64,000 nucleotides of DNA from Syncephalis plumigaleata (lineage: Eukaryota > Zoopagomycota > Zoopagomycetes > Zoopagales > Piptocephalidaceae). Made by a program: the position numbers and the translations under genes. Under the pieces are notes generated by a model. It ran no database searches. It saw only the letters and a program-made list of their open reading frames with translations, and was not told where the DNA came from. How positions within the stretch are numbered: position 1 is the first letter of the stretch; each line of letters starts with the position of its first letter. This document shows, piece by piece, positions 26,161 through 39,071 of the stretch. The DNA lies in assembly GCA_025201365.1 (NCBI GenBank), contig JAIXMF010000014.1, forward strand, positions 558,001-622,000, given 5' to 3'.

Positions 26161-27600
26161 ATGGTGTTTACTCCGTTAAGTACGGCGTCTCAAGCACAAT
26201 GGCATCATAATAAACGAGCCATGGCTGGAAAAGGAGGAAGTGGGGCAGTAACAACGACGACTGGTACTACTACTACCACTGCTGCCGGTGGTGCAAACTC
26301 TCTTATCAGTACACTACGTGGTTATTGGCACTGGGGTGAAACACGTAAGTGAACTACTGAATATTTACTTTATTTCTATATACTCATATACACATGTACT
26401 TGTACATATCATTATCTATATAGGTGTGGCAAGTAGTATCATATTAATGATGTTGGCGGGACATTTCATCTTCCAACTGCCTGCCTTGGCACCCTTCCTA
26501 GAACTGCAACACGCCATTCCCACCGAGGAGTTGCGCGAACCTGAGGGTGGTCCTCGTTATCAACGAGGCTACTACGACTACTACTATGTCATCCATTGGA
26601 TTGTTATCTTCACCTTCCTTAGGGCAGCGACCATGCAATGGGTACTACGACCAATTGCTCATTCGCAGGGTGTCTACTCGGAATCGAAATTGCAACGATT
26701 TATGGAACAAGGCTGGTTGATTATCTTTTATTCCATTTCATGGTCTGCTGGCATGTGGATCATGTACAACAGCAAATACTGGTTCAATCTCGACGAGTTA
26801 TGGCGTGACTACCCGTTCAACCAGTTGACATCCGCGATGAAGCATTACTACTTGATTCAGCTGGCATTCTGGTGGCAACAACTGATTATCGTGAATGTCG
26901 AGGAGAAACGTAAAGATTACGGTGTCATGATGGCTCATCATGTGATTACCATCATTCTAATTATGAAGAGTTACTACACGCACTTGACACCAGTTGGCAA
27001 TGCTATCCTATGTTGTATGGATTTTGCCGATATCCTTCTATCAGTAAGTGACTATGATGTTATATGATGAGTATTATTACTAATGACGACAATGATGAAT
27101 AGACGGCCAAAGTGTTCAATTATATAAAATGGCAACGTACGACCGACGCTTGTTTCATCGTCTTCCTAGTGGGATGGGTGATTACACGTCATGGATTCTT
27201 CAATGTTCTCACGTATAGCGTGTATCGTGACATGCCACGATTCAATCTAATCCAATGGGATCCATCACGTCATTACTACCACACCTATGGCATTTACATC
27301 AGTTATGTGTGTCTATTGGGTGGATTGGAACTATTGTGTGTCTACTGGTTCTACCTCGTTATCGGTATTGTACGTCGAGTGATTAGTGGACGTAAACCGG
27401 AAGATACACGTAGTGACAGTGAAGGTAGCGACAATGAGGAATCAACTAGCGGCAAATCAAAGAAGAATAAGAAGAAGAGGAATATTGCTAATAGTATCAG
27501 TGCTACTGCCAACACTACTGCAGTAGAAGCACAAGGAATTGCTAGTGTTCAAGCCATTGAAGAAACAAGCACTCCTCGACGATCACAACGTCGTCGTTAA
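26161..27600 (+). CDS. LAG1: ceramide synthase (LAG1/LAC1 family)
   Basis: Acyl-CoA-dependent sphingoid base N-acyltransferase of the ER membrane. Exons 26161-26344, 26424-27043 and 27103-27600. After a Gly/Thr-rich N-terminus come several membrane helices. The TLC-domain Lag motif is seen in KDYGVMMAHHVITIILI (the catalytic His pair HH) and continues to CCMDFADILLS, the Asp-rich second part. FYSISWSAGMWI and YLIQLAFWWQQLI match conserved TLC helices. The C-terminal tail is acidic/serine-rich then lysine-rich (SDSEGSDNEES, KSKKNKKKR), like the CK2-regulated tails of yeast Lag1/Lac1. No frame problem. Confidence 0.93.
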
Positions 27601-27804
27601 TGAATAGCATATTAGTAGTAGTAATTACGAAGCATTTCTTATTATTTGATTGTTACATTTCATAACAATCATGATATAGTCCATTAATCCAATATATATT
27701 ATATATATATATTAATATTAATATTGTTTGAAATAAACAGAAACCTTTTTATATAATGTTATGTTTGTGTGTAAGTGAGAGTGAGTGAGTGAGTGAGATA
27801 AGCA

Positions 27805-28998
27805 CTAAGCTTTCTTCTGCTTAGGTTGAGCCATAGGTACTGCTCCTTGCATGGCACTCAACCATCCAATGCCTACCATAAGAATGGCGATCAATATAGC
27901 GCTAACAATGAGACCCATCAATACACCGGTGGTGAAGATATCATCACGCGCGGTTCTAGTATTGGATGAGCCTGTAAATAATACCATATAATCTTGTTTG
28001 AAACTAGTCTCCATTAGATCGATCATGGCACCGACTGTACGTGCTATCGTCATTGTTAGTAAATACTAATAGAGAGAGATATGTATATATGTATAATCAC
28101 CTTGATGATGTATCATATCAATACGTTGATCATTACCAATGGCCGGTAAACGAGCAAGCGATAACTTGATCAATCTTGGTTTATCAACATGACTGGAGAT
28201 ATCATTGAGATCCATAAAAACATCATCTAAGGTATGTATAATCATTGAATATTAATAAGTTACTATGTTATTATAATATGATGATTATAACTTACCTGTA
28301 CCAGTAAATTGCATGACCGAGGCATGACATGATCGTTTCATATACTGTTCCACATCATGTTCAGTAATACGAACATGATCACCTTCAGATATCACTCGTT
28401 GCTAATATACGAATAGATAAGTAAATAATGATGACAATGATATTGGATGAGATTACCTTCAACTCGTCATTTAGTGGAAGAGCAGTTTCCTCTGCTGCCG
28501 GTGTATCAGCACCCTAATTGATAATCATCATTATTATTACACGCTTAAAGTATAGTTTATGTAGAAGAGAAACTTGCCTCGGGACGTTCAACCAAAAGCA
28601 GTGCCTTGAGACTACACTCTCGTAGATAAGTCTCTAGTCGTTGTGCAGGCTCTGCATGATCTCCCATAGGCAATTGGAATACATGTTGCTCCTCGTGTTG
28701 TAGCAATATCTTTTCCTGCTTTGAAGGGTCATTGGGTAAAGGATGGCTAGTGAATAGAGTGAGCGTTTAGCTTTATGATTTAGCCTGACAACACTGCTAG
28801 CAATATATATATATATATATATACCAAATATTACCTTATGGGTGACCAGAGTAATGAAGCAACCTTAACGGCACTTCTACCACCACCGGACGCTGATACT
28901 AAAGGAATAAACGAAAAGGTAGATAGATGTAGACTACTTAAACTGACTGCTAGTGTCCATGCCGTGGCTGACACAGTGCGAAGAGATAAAAGAACCAT
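27805..28998 (-). CDS. Voa1/Big1/Ac45-like ER membrane protein
   Basis: Six exons on the minus strand: 28998-28835, 28746-28578, 28513-28457, 28401-28296, 28226-28101 and 27971-27805. An N-terminal signal peptide (MVLLSLRTVSATAWTLAVS) is followed by a lumenal region without named motifs, then one C-terminal membrane helix (TTGVLMGLIVSAILIAILMV) and a lysine-rich cytosolic end (KQKKA). This single-helix C-terminus, with the G-V-x-M-G-L-x-V-S pattern, resembles V-ATPase assembly or accessory proteins (yeast Voa1, Big1, animal Ac45). The lumenal part gives no independent support, so the name is tentative. The third intron boundary (28577-28514) uses a GC donor (GCAAGT). It shares a divergent promoter region with the CBP80 gene. 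Confidence 0.55.
28514..28577 (-). other. GC-AG intron in the Voa1/Big1-like gene
   Basis: Donor GCAAGT (minus strand) and acceptor ATTAG join VERPE to GADTPAAEE in frame. Third GC-AG intron in the window. Confidence 0.65.
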
Positions 28999-29352
28999 GA
29001 TCACTGGACAACTTTGATAGAATGACCAAGAGTATACAACGAAAGAATAAACCAAGTAAGCAGGTAAACGTAGTGGGGATTGTCAGTTAGAAGGGAAAGG
29101 ATGTGTTGTTAGAAAAGACCATAAGCATACAAGAAGAGAGAAGAACCAGGTGACGTGAAAGCAACAATGTGTATGGATAGGAAAGTCAAGTCAAGTCAAC
29201 TTGCATTATTATCGTCATTCAGTCAAGATTGATGATGATTTGAATAAAGTCACTTTTTAGTCAGATAAAAATCAACGCGTTAACTCGTTCAGTTTGCCAT
29301 TTTATTACGATATTATCAGTCAGTTATTTTTACTATCAATAAGCATACTGGC
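28999..29352. other. divergent promoter region
   Basis: Lies between the minus-strand Voa1/Big1-like gene and the plus-strand CBP80 gene. AT-rich, with a repeated TCAAG word near 29188-29196; nothing else recognised. Confidence 0.4.
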
Positions 29353-32300
29353 ATGGATCACAACGATCAACGACGCGGACGTAAGTGTGATCACTACTAG
29401 TGACAATGAGGTCTATGTAGACTAACGTGCAATAATGACTATACTATCTACCCTTATGCTGTAGATGTGAGCCGTAGTTCTCACCGAGAAGAACAACGAC
29501 GATCTCATCACGCTAAACCGTATGAGAGACGCGGTGGTAGAGGCAATCATAATCGTGGTCAGGATCACTCGCAACCACATCAACAGGAGGAAACACCAGA
29601 ACAGCGTATATCCTCATTTCTTGTACGAGTTGGTGACAAGGTTAGTTACTATTGCTACTACTATTTATAGTGTTGTTGATATTGACGAGAACAAAACAAA
29701 ATACTACATGCTTATGCTATAGATTAATTTGAACTTCAAAGATGCAGTTGAAGCACTTGCCAAGATTATCGATCGTGAATATCGACAACACTCCGAGTTG
29801 ATTCTCAAGACGATGCGTGCCTGGTAAGCATCAATATCAATAATAATAATGAATGAGTCTAATCAATATTGTCTACTATTAGTATTACGGAATTGCCTAT
29901 GAAATCAAGTGTATACGCAACACTTGTTAGTGTTGTTAATCGACGATCACCCGATACAGCCGAGCTATTTGTAAGAATGGCTGCAGATGCTTTGCAACAA
30001 GCATTGAATCGTGCTAATTGGCGTCAAGTCAAATTACTAGTAAGTAATATGGAAATGATTATATATATATATATATCTAATCTTTGTTGTTTCACTTTGT
30101 AATAGCTTCGATTTTTCAGCGAGTTATTTAATACGAATGTTATCTCTGCGCAGTATATGCCAATCTATTGCGTTGCTTCACAGCAGTACTCGAGGAACCA
30201 CAAGTACGACGTGTAAGTATTATTATATAACTAGCAAGGCTATAAAGATAATTTGTAATTAATGTCATGATGAATGGAATAGGCACGTGCCGATTGTATG
30301 GCGTATATATTGATGGATGCACTTGTTTATGTAAGTGTCTATTACTTTATGTTATTCGTGATAACTAGTCATCTTTCTTCTTGAATAGCTAATGAGTATT
30401 GATTGTTAGTCGGCATTAGAGCTCAAGAAACGAGCATCAAATGAATTAGACGCTCTATTATCATTCCTGGATGTGTACATGCAAGCACGTCAACAACAAC
30501 AACAAACACTACCCATCAATGTACTAAAAGTATTCCGTGATGAAGTATCGCCATATCCTCAGAATGAGGTAATACTACTAGTGATAGCATATATCTATCT
30601 ATCTATATACTAATATATACATATACATATTAGGTTATCTCATTATTATGGCAACAATTGAATCAACTAAGGGGAGACAATTGGGAATTGCCCATGCTAC
30701 CCAAGGTATACACTATGATGGAGGATTTGCTCATTAATAATAGACAGGTAATACAAATATTAGTACTAGCTACTAGTAAATAACTAATACTGTGATAATG
30801 ATTAGCATTCATTGCCTACTATCAATATACCAGAAGACAAACAGACTACTAAATATCCAGGAGTAAAAGTGGAATTCCAACTATTTATTGACAATCTGGT
30901 AATTATCTCATATAGAATTATGACAATAGTTCATCTAGATAGTAGCTAATATTGATTACATCGAATGACTATTATAGACACCAGAATCGATCATCTCAGT
31001 ACCGGCCACCACTTCTATTGCACGTCATGTACTACGTGATATGATTAGTGATATATTGGAATTATACGAAGTTAATCGGAAAGAATGTCTCAAGTACTTG
31101 ATGGTACTACGAGAATACTTTCAACCGGCCACCTTCAACAAAGGATTGGGTAAGGCAACACCAAGTGGTGAAAATGATGGAGACACTGCAATGCCGGAAG
31201 TCACTTCAGATGTAGGTGGTTGGCAAATTGAAGCTATTATCACCGAGGTAAGTAATTCATTATTATTCATATAGCTATCTTTTAATATACTGTTATGAAT
31301 GAATCAGGTTATACTAGGCAAGCTATTCGAGTTACCTGCACCCGAACAGAAACTAGTCTACTACGGTGTCGTATTAATGGAGATGTGCAAGGCAGTATCA
31401 GATACATTTCCACCAGTGATATCCTTTAGTGTTTATAGAATGTAGAGTGTAGAATGTAATCATAGTATAATTGCCTTGACTAGTTGTTTGTTTGTTTGTT
31501 TACTTTGGACGAGCCATAAGTTTACTATTCGATAGTATCGATCATATGGACGTTGGTTGTGTTTATCGATTCTGTGACTTTTTCGCTCATCATTTAAGTA
31601 ATTTCGGATTCCATTGGAATTGGGCTGAATGGTAAGTGACACTAGTTGTATTAGTAAGAATGAGTATAATATTGATATGATTAACTGATGTTCTATTTGT
31701 TATGATGATAGGTCATCTGTATTGCAACTAGAACGAACATCACCTAGACGTGTGTTTGTTCGTGAAACATTGAATAAATCTATTCAGTAAGTGTAGAGAT
31801 ACTAGATCATTCATAGTGGATTGTATTTACCTTACTTGTATGTAATGATCACTCACCTATTTATACTAGATTATCTTACTATGATCGTATCAAGACAAAC
31901 ATACCTGAAGGCATGCAAGTTATGATTCCACCGGTTGCACCAAGTCCTCGATTTAAATTTGGTGGACAAGCTGCTGCAAAAGCTAGTAAGTTCTATACTA
32001 TGAATGAATCTAATTCATCTAGCTTGTTGCTTATTATTACTACTATAATTGTCAATGATTATAGATCCAGATCAGGTAGCATTAGCCAATGCACTTATGG
32101 AAAAGTTAAAGAGTCGAGCAGAAATGAATCAAGTACGCGCTCTCTTGAACGAATACGTCATTGGTAGTAACGCAGAGGATAATAACGAGAATGCCGATGA
32201 CAATAATGGCACGGCAGTTGATGAGGAACGTCAACGTCAAGCACGAGAGGTTCTATTCCAATGCGTGCTTATGATGGGCAGTAAGAGTTTCAGTCATATG

Positions 32301-33376
32301 ATGAATATTACAGAAAGGTAAATAGATGAAGTACATGTGATTCTATTTGATTAATAACTGTTATATCATGTCCTATCACTTAGATGTCTTCCATTATTGA
32401 AGGAGTACACGACAGAAGCTGAATCGAAATTGCAAGTAGTGCGTATTATTGAGACATTCTGGTTTGAGAATACACAGGTTAGTCTAGTATTATTGAGGAA
32501 TACTATAATCATGTTACTTATTATAATCATTATAGTTTCTGGGTATTATCATTGATCGATTCCTTACTTATCGATTAATTGAAGCGGTCAATATTGTTCA
32601 ATGGCTATTTGATGATAAACATACGCCACACTTTGATCGATTCCATTACTGGGCCATTCTACATCGTAGTATATCCAAGATGGTGAGTAAGACACGAGAG
32701 ATCAATCACAAACTAGTGCAAATCCGTGAGGCACACGCGGTCAACGAGTCAAAACGTATGGTGGATGGTAAGATGCAATCTATATAGCTTTATGATATCT
32801 ATTTGTATACTTATTCATAATATATATATATATATGTATATGTATATATGTATATGTATATATATATATAGCGATGGATGATGAATTGGAGCAACAACGT
32901 GCGGAAAAGAAGGGTATTGCCAAGTTAGAGGCAACCTACGATCTAGCACTTCATGATAAACATCAAGTACTACTAGCACTATTCCAGGTAATTCATAATG
33001 ACAATACAAGGAGTCAAATCGATTAGCGAATGTATAACCATTAATGAGTAGAGTTTGGCTCGAGTACTTTCATTGAAATTGGCCGAATACAATCAGCAAG
33101 GCATTGATGCTAGTATGCAACCATGGCTCTTTTGGACTATGGGTTGGATGCGTGAATTTGGACGATATGTAAGTGTTATGATATGATTATCTCATTTATT
33201 GAATCATGTAATAATGCTTATCTTCCTTTTAGTATCATAAGGAATTGGGATCAATATGGCCAACACTCTCTAGTAGTATACCTGCCAATGAAGTGAATCC
33301 AGTAGTGTTACAGGAATTCGAGACTATTCATATGCTTATTACAGATCAACAAGGATTATTACAACAACAACAATAA
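29353..33376 (+). CDS. CBC1: nuclear cap-binding protein subunit 1 (CBP80)
   Basis: Large subunit of the nuclear cap-binding complex; binds CBP20 and links capped RNA to splicing and export. About 20 short exons. N-terminus Arg/His/Gly-rich with basic nuclear-signal-like stretches. Three MIF4G-type helical regions follow: the first begins RISSFLVRVGDKINLNFKDAVE (in two exons) and holds LILKTMRACITELPMKSSVYATLV; the middle holds MDVGCVYRFCDFFAHHLSNFGF and WNWAEW, family hallmarks; the last has LTYRLIEAVNIVQWLF and YWAILHRSISKMV. The C-terminus ends in a Gln run. At about 30154 the frame changes from NVISAQ to YANLLRCFTAVLEEP and one extra T restores it. The joint around 31420-31520 is not settled. 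Confidence 0.92.
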
Positions 33377-33528
33377 CAGTATATCTCATTCTATGGCGTG
33401 TTCACAATAAAGCTACTACTATTTCATTGATCACATTATAATAATCATAATCTATAATGATATTCATAAGATATATGATTTATTTAAACAAATAACTCAA
33501 TTTACTAATATTATTACTATTATAGTGA

Positions 33529-35036
33529 TTAGACACGATCATTAGTAGATAATAACAAATCATGATCATCGCGTAATTCAACCCATCGTTCCATGGCAGC
33601 TGCCATTCTTTCAGTAGCTAGTGTATTACGTTCAGTGAGTTCTAATAGACGATCGAGTCGTTCCTTCAACCCTTCTCCTAATACACGATCACGAGCACGC
33701 TCTTGTTCCAACCAATCTAGGGTAAGTGTATTATCGACGTCAATTAGGCCTTGATTCGATTGTAGTCGAGTACGTTTGAATGGACGAGCTGATGGAGATC
33801 TACCATTATTAGTACCGTTTACACCATTAGCATGACTATTATTATTATTATTATTATTAGTCGATGTAATAGTGTTTAATCGATGTTGTTGCTGCTGCTG
33901 TTGCTGTTGATGATGATGATGATGACTTGATGTACTGGCAGCTACTGTTTGTTGAATGATAGATTCTGCTTGTGATGCTGTAGTATCACCGGTTGTACTG
34001 GGTGCACTTAATAATCGGAATAAACTGTCTAGATCTTGTTTAATCGGTCCTGTATCCTCATTAACATCTAAATTGACACTAGTTGTATTTGCTGTCACTG
34101 CTGATAGATTGGTGCCATCATTAGATGTTGTATATGATGTTGTTGTTGTTGTTGGTGGTGGTGATGATGAGTAGTATGTCCAGCAGTAGAAGCAGTAGTA
34201 TCGACCTCACCCAATACATAGATTAATTCATCGTAGAATGGCCATGATTCAATGATATCAGGGCCGGTGTACTCGTGTCCAGATGCGAGTGCCATTCGAT
34301 AGGCGCGTTGTCGACGATACTCGTTCTTTAGATTGCGCCAACGCCAACGACACTGCTCGGCCGATCGATCAAATCCATACTGGCGTAGATGATCGCTAAA
34401 CATACCAAATAGGAAGCCTTTATTATGGGCGGATGATTTCAACTCGTCGAGATGATTAACGGCGATCTCGATGAGTAGACGTGTTTCGCGTTCTCGCCAC
34501 AATGAGCGCGACTGACCGGATTTCCGTTTATACTCGCGTTCCGTTAGTAGATCGCCTGTCGTACGACTGGCCGATGATGATCCGGGCGTTGTCGCTGACA
34601 CATCCATCATGGAACGACCGGTAATCGAACTGGAGGAAGGTGCACTATAAGGAACATGCGAGGCTTGAATCACATCTCGTTGTGCTTGTGGTGTGTGTGG
34701 TAAATGATAATGTGGCGCTGTTGCAGTAGTAGCTGTGGTAGTAGTAGCAGTACTAGTAGCATTGTTTGATGTGCTATTAGTGCCATCCATTACTGCGGAT
34801 GATGTCATGGATTGTGATGATGTTTGATGTTGTTCATGTTCATGTTCATGTTGCTGCTGTTGCTGTTCTGTTAACAATTGAACATTGTCATCATCTTCCT
34901 CTTCCTCGACTTCTTCCAATTCATCATCATTATGGTGTAGATCATTAATCATCTCCTTGTCATCTGTGTCATGACGATCCATATCGAGTGATGCGGTTCG
35001 TGTACGTTGATCAGTCATCACTGTAAGACCGTCCAT
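33529..35036 (-). CDS. Myb/SANT-like (trihelix-type) DNA-binding protein
   Basis: Probable transcription regulator. From ATG 35036 the N-terminal 170 residues are acidic and rich in Gln, Glu, His and Thr repeats. The DNA-binding domain reads SLWRERETRLLIEIAV, then LFGMFSDHLRQYGFDRSAEQCRWRWRNLKNEYRRQR. These are the three-tryptophan-spaced helices of the Myb/SANT-like (MADF/trihelix) fold, with the qC...W.nLk..Y core. The C-terminal half (from about 34150) has poly-Gln/His and poly-Asn runs, then a leucine-rich helix (LKERLDRLLELTERNTLATERM) that may self-associate. Two overlapping frames meet at about 34100-34170 in a CAA/CAC repeat. I read them as one gene with a one-base loss; two separate genes or an intron cannot be excluded. 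Confidence 0.65.
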
Positions 35037-35782
35037 ATCAAGAGTGGAAGTAACGGGAAGACTATATATAAATAAGTGGTACTAGTTATCCTATTTCTAT
35101 ATATCACATATCATAATAAAATACTATTAGTAAATAAAACTACTTCAAATCTATTATATAAGAATCCATTGATACTAATACGGGATGGACAGGAATGGTC
35201 CACCCTCGTTGTTACTGACCTGTTTAACGTTAATAGGACACAGCCGTAAGATCACGTTTACGACAACAATGAGTGGTGCCAGTTCTCGAAGATCATTCAA
35301 CTATGGCAAACAAACTATTGTTTTGACGTGTACGCGCTTCTACCAACTGCTGGTTGTGGTTTCTTCGTGGTGATTCACCGAGGAAGCGGCCTTGCTCGTA
35401 TTCTCGTTCTTTCGCGCCTTTTTCTAACGCGGTGTACGCTCGTCTAAGTCAATAGTATTGAGCCGATATAACCGTAGAAATGGACTTGGTCTGCGTCGTT
35501 TCTTTAGCGAAAACTGTACTGAATCAAGGAAAAAAGAGGTGAGAAAAGGAAGGATTCGGCCGTTTCAACTCGGATCAATATTCATCATCATCATTCATCA
35601 TCCAGTGTATTTGTTCCGATTTGACCCGAATCAATTCAATCAATTTATTTTTTCCTCATTATTCTCGGTTTTGTTTACAATGATCATCACGTCATTGGGA
35701 TCGACCGTGTTCGTTCGGCTGTACGGTAATATCCTTGTCAAGTAGCAGTTTATTCAGTTATTAATAAATGATATACCTTATT

Positions 35783-35786
<4 letters not shown>

Positions 35787-35814
<28 letters not shown>
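35787..35814. repeat. (CT)n microsatellite
   Basis: Fourteen CT dinucleotides in a row. Confidence 0.9.
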
Positions 35815-36195
35815 ATTTACAATGTAGGATAGAAGCAATGGCACTAATAATAGCGTAGTACTGTTCTATTTTTATCATGTTTAAAGCAATTAAAATAGCC
35901 ATAAAACCATGGATCACATATAGTACACATATGATAGCTGTGGAATATTCTTACTTCCGTTGAATACGCCGTGCGTGTACTATTTAATTCCTGCTCATGT
36001 AGAACACAAATATACGCATATATCTCGCGATGATTCTATGAGAATCTTCGAATGTTGCACACCGGTATGGCAGGTAGGCATGAAGTGCTACTGTCGTGTA
36101 ATGAATCGCTAAGGCCTGCATTCATTTCTTAAAAATACGACAGCAGCTCTATTATTAGAATTGAAAGTTGACGTCACTTGAGTAAACAAAGTAGT

Positions 36196-36203
36196 TATAA
36201 ATA
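36196..36203 (+). promoter_or_regulatory. TATA box of the RlpA-like gene
   Basis: TATAAATA about 187 bp before the ATG at 36383, consistent with a core promoter plus a 5' UTR of 100-150 nt. Confidence 0.5.
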
Positions 36204-36382
36204 TGAGCGATACATTCGTGGGTAAATGAAGCAAACAACATCAAGCAAGCAACATCAAGCAATAGCAAGCAAGCAACAACAATAGCAGCACTCTCTCTCA
36301 TTCATTCAAACTCACATTGTATTCATCTATCACGACTTTCAATTGTAGTCCATTCATCAAAAAACAACCAGCATCTCTCAAC

Positions 36383-36784
36383 ATGTATACTCTCTATGTC
36401 CTTCCAGCTTTGATGGCCGTGGCCGCCGCATCCACCCTTCCGATTAGCACGACCGCTCAGGGTCCAGGTCGCGCCGGCTTCTACGATCCAGCAGGAGCTT
36501 TTGGCAGCTGCGGTGTCGCTGCACAAGCAACCGAACTAGTTGCAGGTATCGCTCCATCCTACTTCACCCACCCGAATCCAAACAAGGATCCATGGTGCTC
36601 AAAATGCGCCCTAGTCTCCGGTCCCAAGGGCAATGTCACGGTTCGCGTCATCGACAAGTGTATGGGTTGTGGCCCGAATGATATCAACTTGTCGACTACG
36701 GCATTCACTCACATCGGCGATACCAACGATGGTAGCGCTCCAGTCCAGTGGTCCGAGACTCCATGCCCTAAGGCGTCCGCCTAG
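36383..36784 (+). CDS. small secreted RlpA-like double-psi beta-barrel protein
   Basis: Single exon, 133 residues. The ATG at 36383 starts a clear signal peptide (MYTLYVLPALMAVAAAST). The mature part is a barwin/RlpA-like fold: GRAGFYDPAGAFGSCG, then CSKCALVSGPKGNVTVRVIDKCMGCGPNDINLS, with NDGSAPVQW before the last Cys. The V-D-K-C-x-x-C-G...D-L-S core and paired cysteines are typical of fungal DPBB secreted proteins related to expansins and barwin. Such proteins bind polysaccharide or act as protease inhibitors or effectors; which applies cannot be told. Codon use is markedly more GC3-rich than neighbours, as expected of a highly expressed gene. Confidence 0.85.
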   Translation: MYTLYVLPALMAVAAASTLPISTTAQGPGRAGFYDPAGAFGSCGVAAQATELVAGIAPSYFTHPNPNKDPWCSKCALVSGPKGNVTVRVIDKCMGCGPNDINLSTTAFTHIGDTNDGSAPVQWSETPCPKASA

Positions 36785-36987
36785 TGTACATAGCTTTACG
36801 CTTCTAACGCTGCTTTATCATTAGCATGTTATTCTTATCAATTTATTCATGGAAAATAAATAAATTGAATGTTCCAATGTATTCTAATTTAGAGTGACAT
36901 ATGCATACAAACAAACAAATGAACATGCAAACAAATCTATATTATACTAATGCCATAATGTGCATCATCAATAGTTTCGACTCTTTA

Positions 36988-37242
36988 TTAATTCATGCTT
37001 TCGATGTAATCAATAATACGTCCTAATGGAATTTCATCTAGCAATTGCACCATGTTAGCAATTATATTTGACACGTTAAATGCGCATACCTTTATGCATA
37101 ATATGTATATTGGCAACTGTAAAGCTATTGGTAGTTGGATTGTATTTCTTGGTGATAAACGCCCTTTCTTTTGTAGATAATTGAGCAACTCCTCACGATC
37201 TTGCTCGCTTACAGCATCCTTCAAAACAACTTCATAGATCAT
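36988..37242 (-). CDS. small protein, possible I9-type proteinase inhibitor
   Basis: 84 codons from the ATG at 37242 on the minus strand. The beginning (YEVVLKDAVSEQDREELLNYLQKKG) and end (MVQLLDEIPLGRIIDYIE) follow the pattern of Pbi2/I9 propeptide-like inhibitors: Y-V-V-L-K-D near the start and a final helix then Y-I-E. The middle does not match well and may hide an intron. A GTATGC...GCTAAC...CTAG stretch is present there, but splicing it breaks the frame. If real, it would be a cytosolic inhibitor of vacuolar proteinase B. Confidence 0.4.
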   Translation of the reverse strand: MIYEVVLKDAVSEQDREELLNYLQKKGRLSPRNTIQLPIALQLPIYILCIKVCAFNVSNIIANMVQLLDEIPLGRIIDYIESMN

Positions 37243-37409
37243 GTTGATAGATAAGATATAGGTCTTTGTCGAGAAAAGTAAAGCAGTAAAAAAAGGTAAT
37301 GAGTTCAGAGTAAGAGGAAAATGGATACGTCATCAAAATGACCTATTTTAAGCAGGCTTACGCCTTCTCTTGTATAATAAACGTACTTTTCCTCCTCTTC
37401 TGTCCCAAT

Positions 37410-39071
37410 ATGGCCACTGAACAAAGCGTGAACCCTAACTTGCTGTGCAAACCGTTAGTATTGCTGGCAGCTTTGCCTACTCACGACCGAAACTATCTAT
37501 TCAGTTTACTCGGTCATATTGAGCTATTAAGGCTGAGTGCTAGCTGTCATATGCTAAGAGGTAGCATCCGTAATAATAACGAATTATGGAAACAACTATA
37601 CGAGGATAAGTTCCTATCTGGTACAAAGCATAATAAAGAACACGACTTCATACTGTGGTGTGCGCGTACCGATTCAAAAGCATCCAATTTGCCGACTAGG
37701 AGAATGGATATGTTCAGCAACTTGGACTGGTACAATACCTATCGGAGACGTGTTACTACGGAAAACAACTGGCGACATGGCCATTACAAGACGGCTTTTA
37801 TTGACTATTCGGAATGGAATCAACGTGAAAATGATTCCTACTCATGTTTTGAATTTTATTATAGTGCAGCTGTCGGTGCTATACTAAAGAAACGTAACTC
37901 GAACCGAGATATACCCCCTGACTATTACGATCTCGAGCTTTCGGCACACGCAGACCTTAACGGGATAATGGCAAGGTAGAATACATTCCAGTATCTACAG
38001 CATTGGTATTCATCTATTGAAGAAGGACAATGAGGCTCAAGAGTTCTCTAGTGTCGTTATTGGTGATCATTACATAACGGCAAAAGTTGCACCGAATACC
38101 GAAAGTAACGAGAATACAGTAGCATTATTCGCTCGTGGCCATGGAGATAAATTGGACACCATCGGCATTCGCAAGGATGATGATATACACGAGATTAATG
38201 GAAAATGGGCCTTGCTCGCTAGAACACCACCAGGACGACCATATGGACCAGAGGAGATCTACAGTACGTATACAGTTGCATGGTATAATGCACACAATGT
38301 AGATGACTAACATTAGATGCTAGCCAATATATCAGTAATTGATTTGGATCAAAGTAGCAAGCATTCAGCATTTATTAGTGGTATTTGGAACACGATGTGT
38401 ATATACGAAGCGAACGACGAGTCAGTCATTGTTTACACGGCAAGATTCAACAGCGACATTGATGATTGTTTCGAATGGGCACTGCATCAATTCTCGAGCA
38501 CTGGTCCTCTTTTCAAACTAGTACGTAAGAGCCAGTTTACAGTACCATTTACTACGCTCTTCCCGGTAACGACAAAGCATGCCTCACTCGCTCGCATGAC
38601 ATGGTAATGCTCGAAATAAGCGACATTACCGATGCAATCCAGCATATATTCCATAGTGTAGCATCCTCTGACGAGGCATTTATACCGGAATTCAAGCATG
38701 ACAAGTTTTATGAAAGTATACCTATTCCGCTGTTATTAGAGAGGTTTAGGTATCCGCGTGGACGTAAATACGATCTCCTTTGTGATCATTCATTTAGCGA
38801 TGAGCAAGCCATTAAGCTTTCGAATCTTTTACGGTACAACCATATTATGGGTAGCTTATATTACATGGAGACAAAGGAGAATTCCAAGATTATTGGACGA
38901 TTGGTGGATGCAGATACGCAAGAAATAATACGTGATCATGATTTAGAGAGACCAAACGGAGAAAGACATGCTTTGTTCACCGGCACGATAACTTATGGTT
39001 GGGTCAATAAGCGAGATAATTATGAGTTGGCAAATCTAGAACTTATGCTACAAGAGTTTGGTGCGTTGTAG
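37410..39071 (+). CDS. F-box-like protein, paralogue 2
   Basis: Homologous along its length to the gene at 50.6-52.2 kb: both have an N-terminal F-box-like part (L-x-x-L-P-x-H-D-x-N, LRLSASC), then DWYNTYRRRVTTENNWRHGHY, GDHYIT, INGKWALLA, CIYEAND and a C-terminal LxLxEFGAL-type end. The start is set at 37410 (MATEQSV), which aligns with the paralogue. An intron (about 38261-38316, branch CTAAC) separates the third and fourth blocks; its exact joint is unclear. The frame needs one extra base at about 37963, 38014 and 38598. The same fault recurs in intact housekeeping genes, so it is probably not a pseudogene. Function unknown; a Skp1-binding substrate adaptor is possible. Confidence 0.6.

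Larger units (their letters stand above)
35037..36382. other. intergenic region
   Basis: Several short ORFs (35185-35373, 35458-35745) have no recognisable protein signal. Holds a CT microsatellite and, toward the 3' end, the promoter of the RlpA-like gene with a TATA box and CAAGCAA repeats at about 36230-36285. Confidence 0.5.
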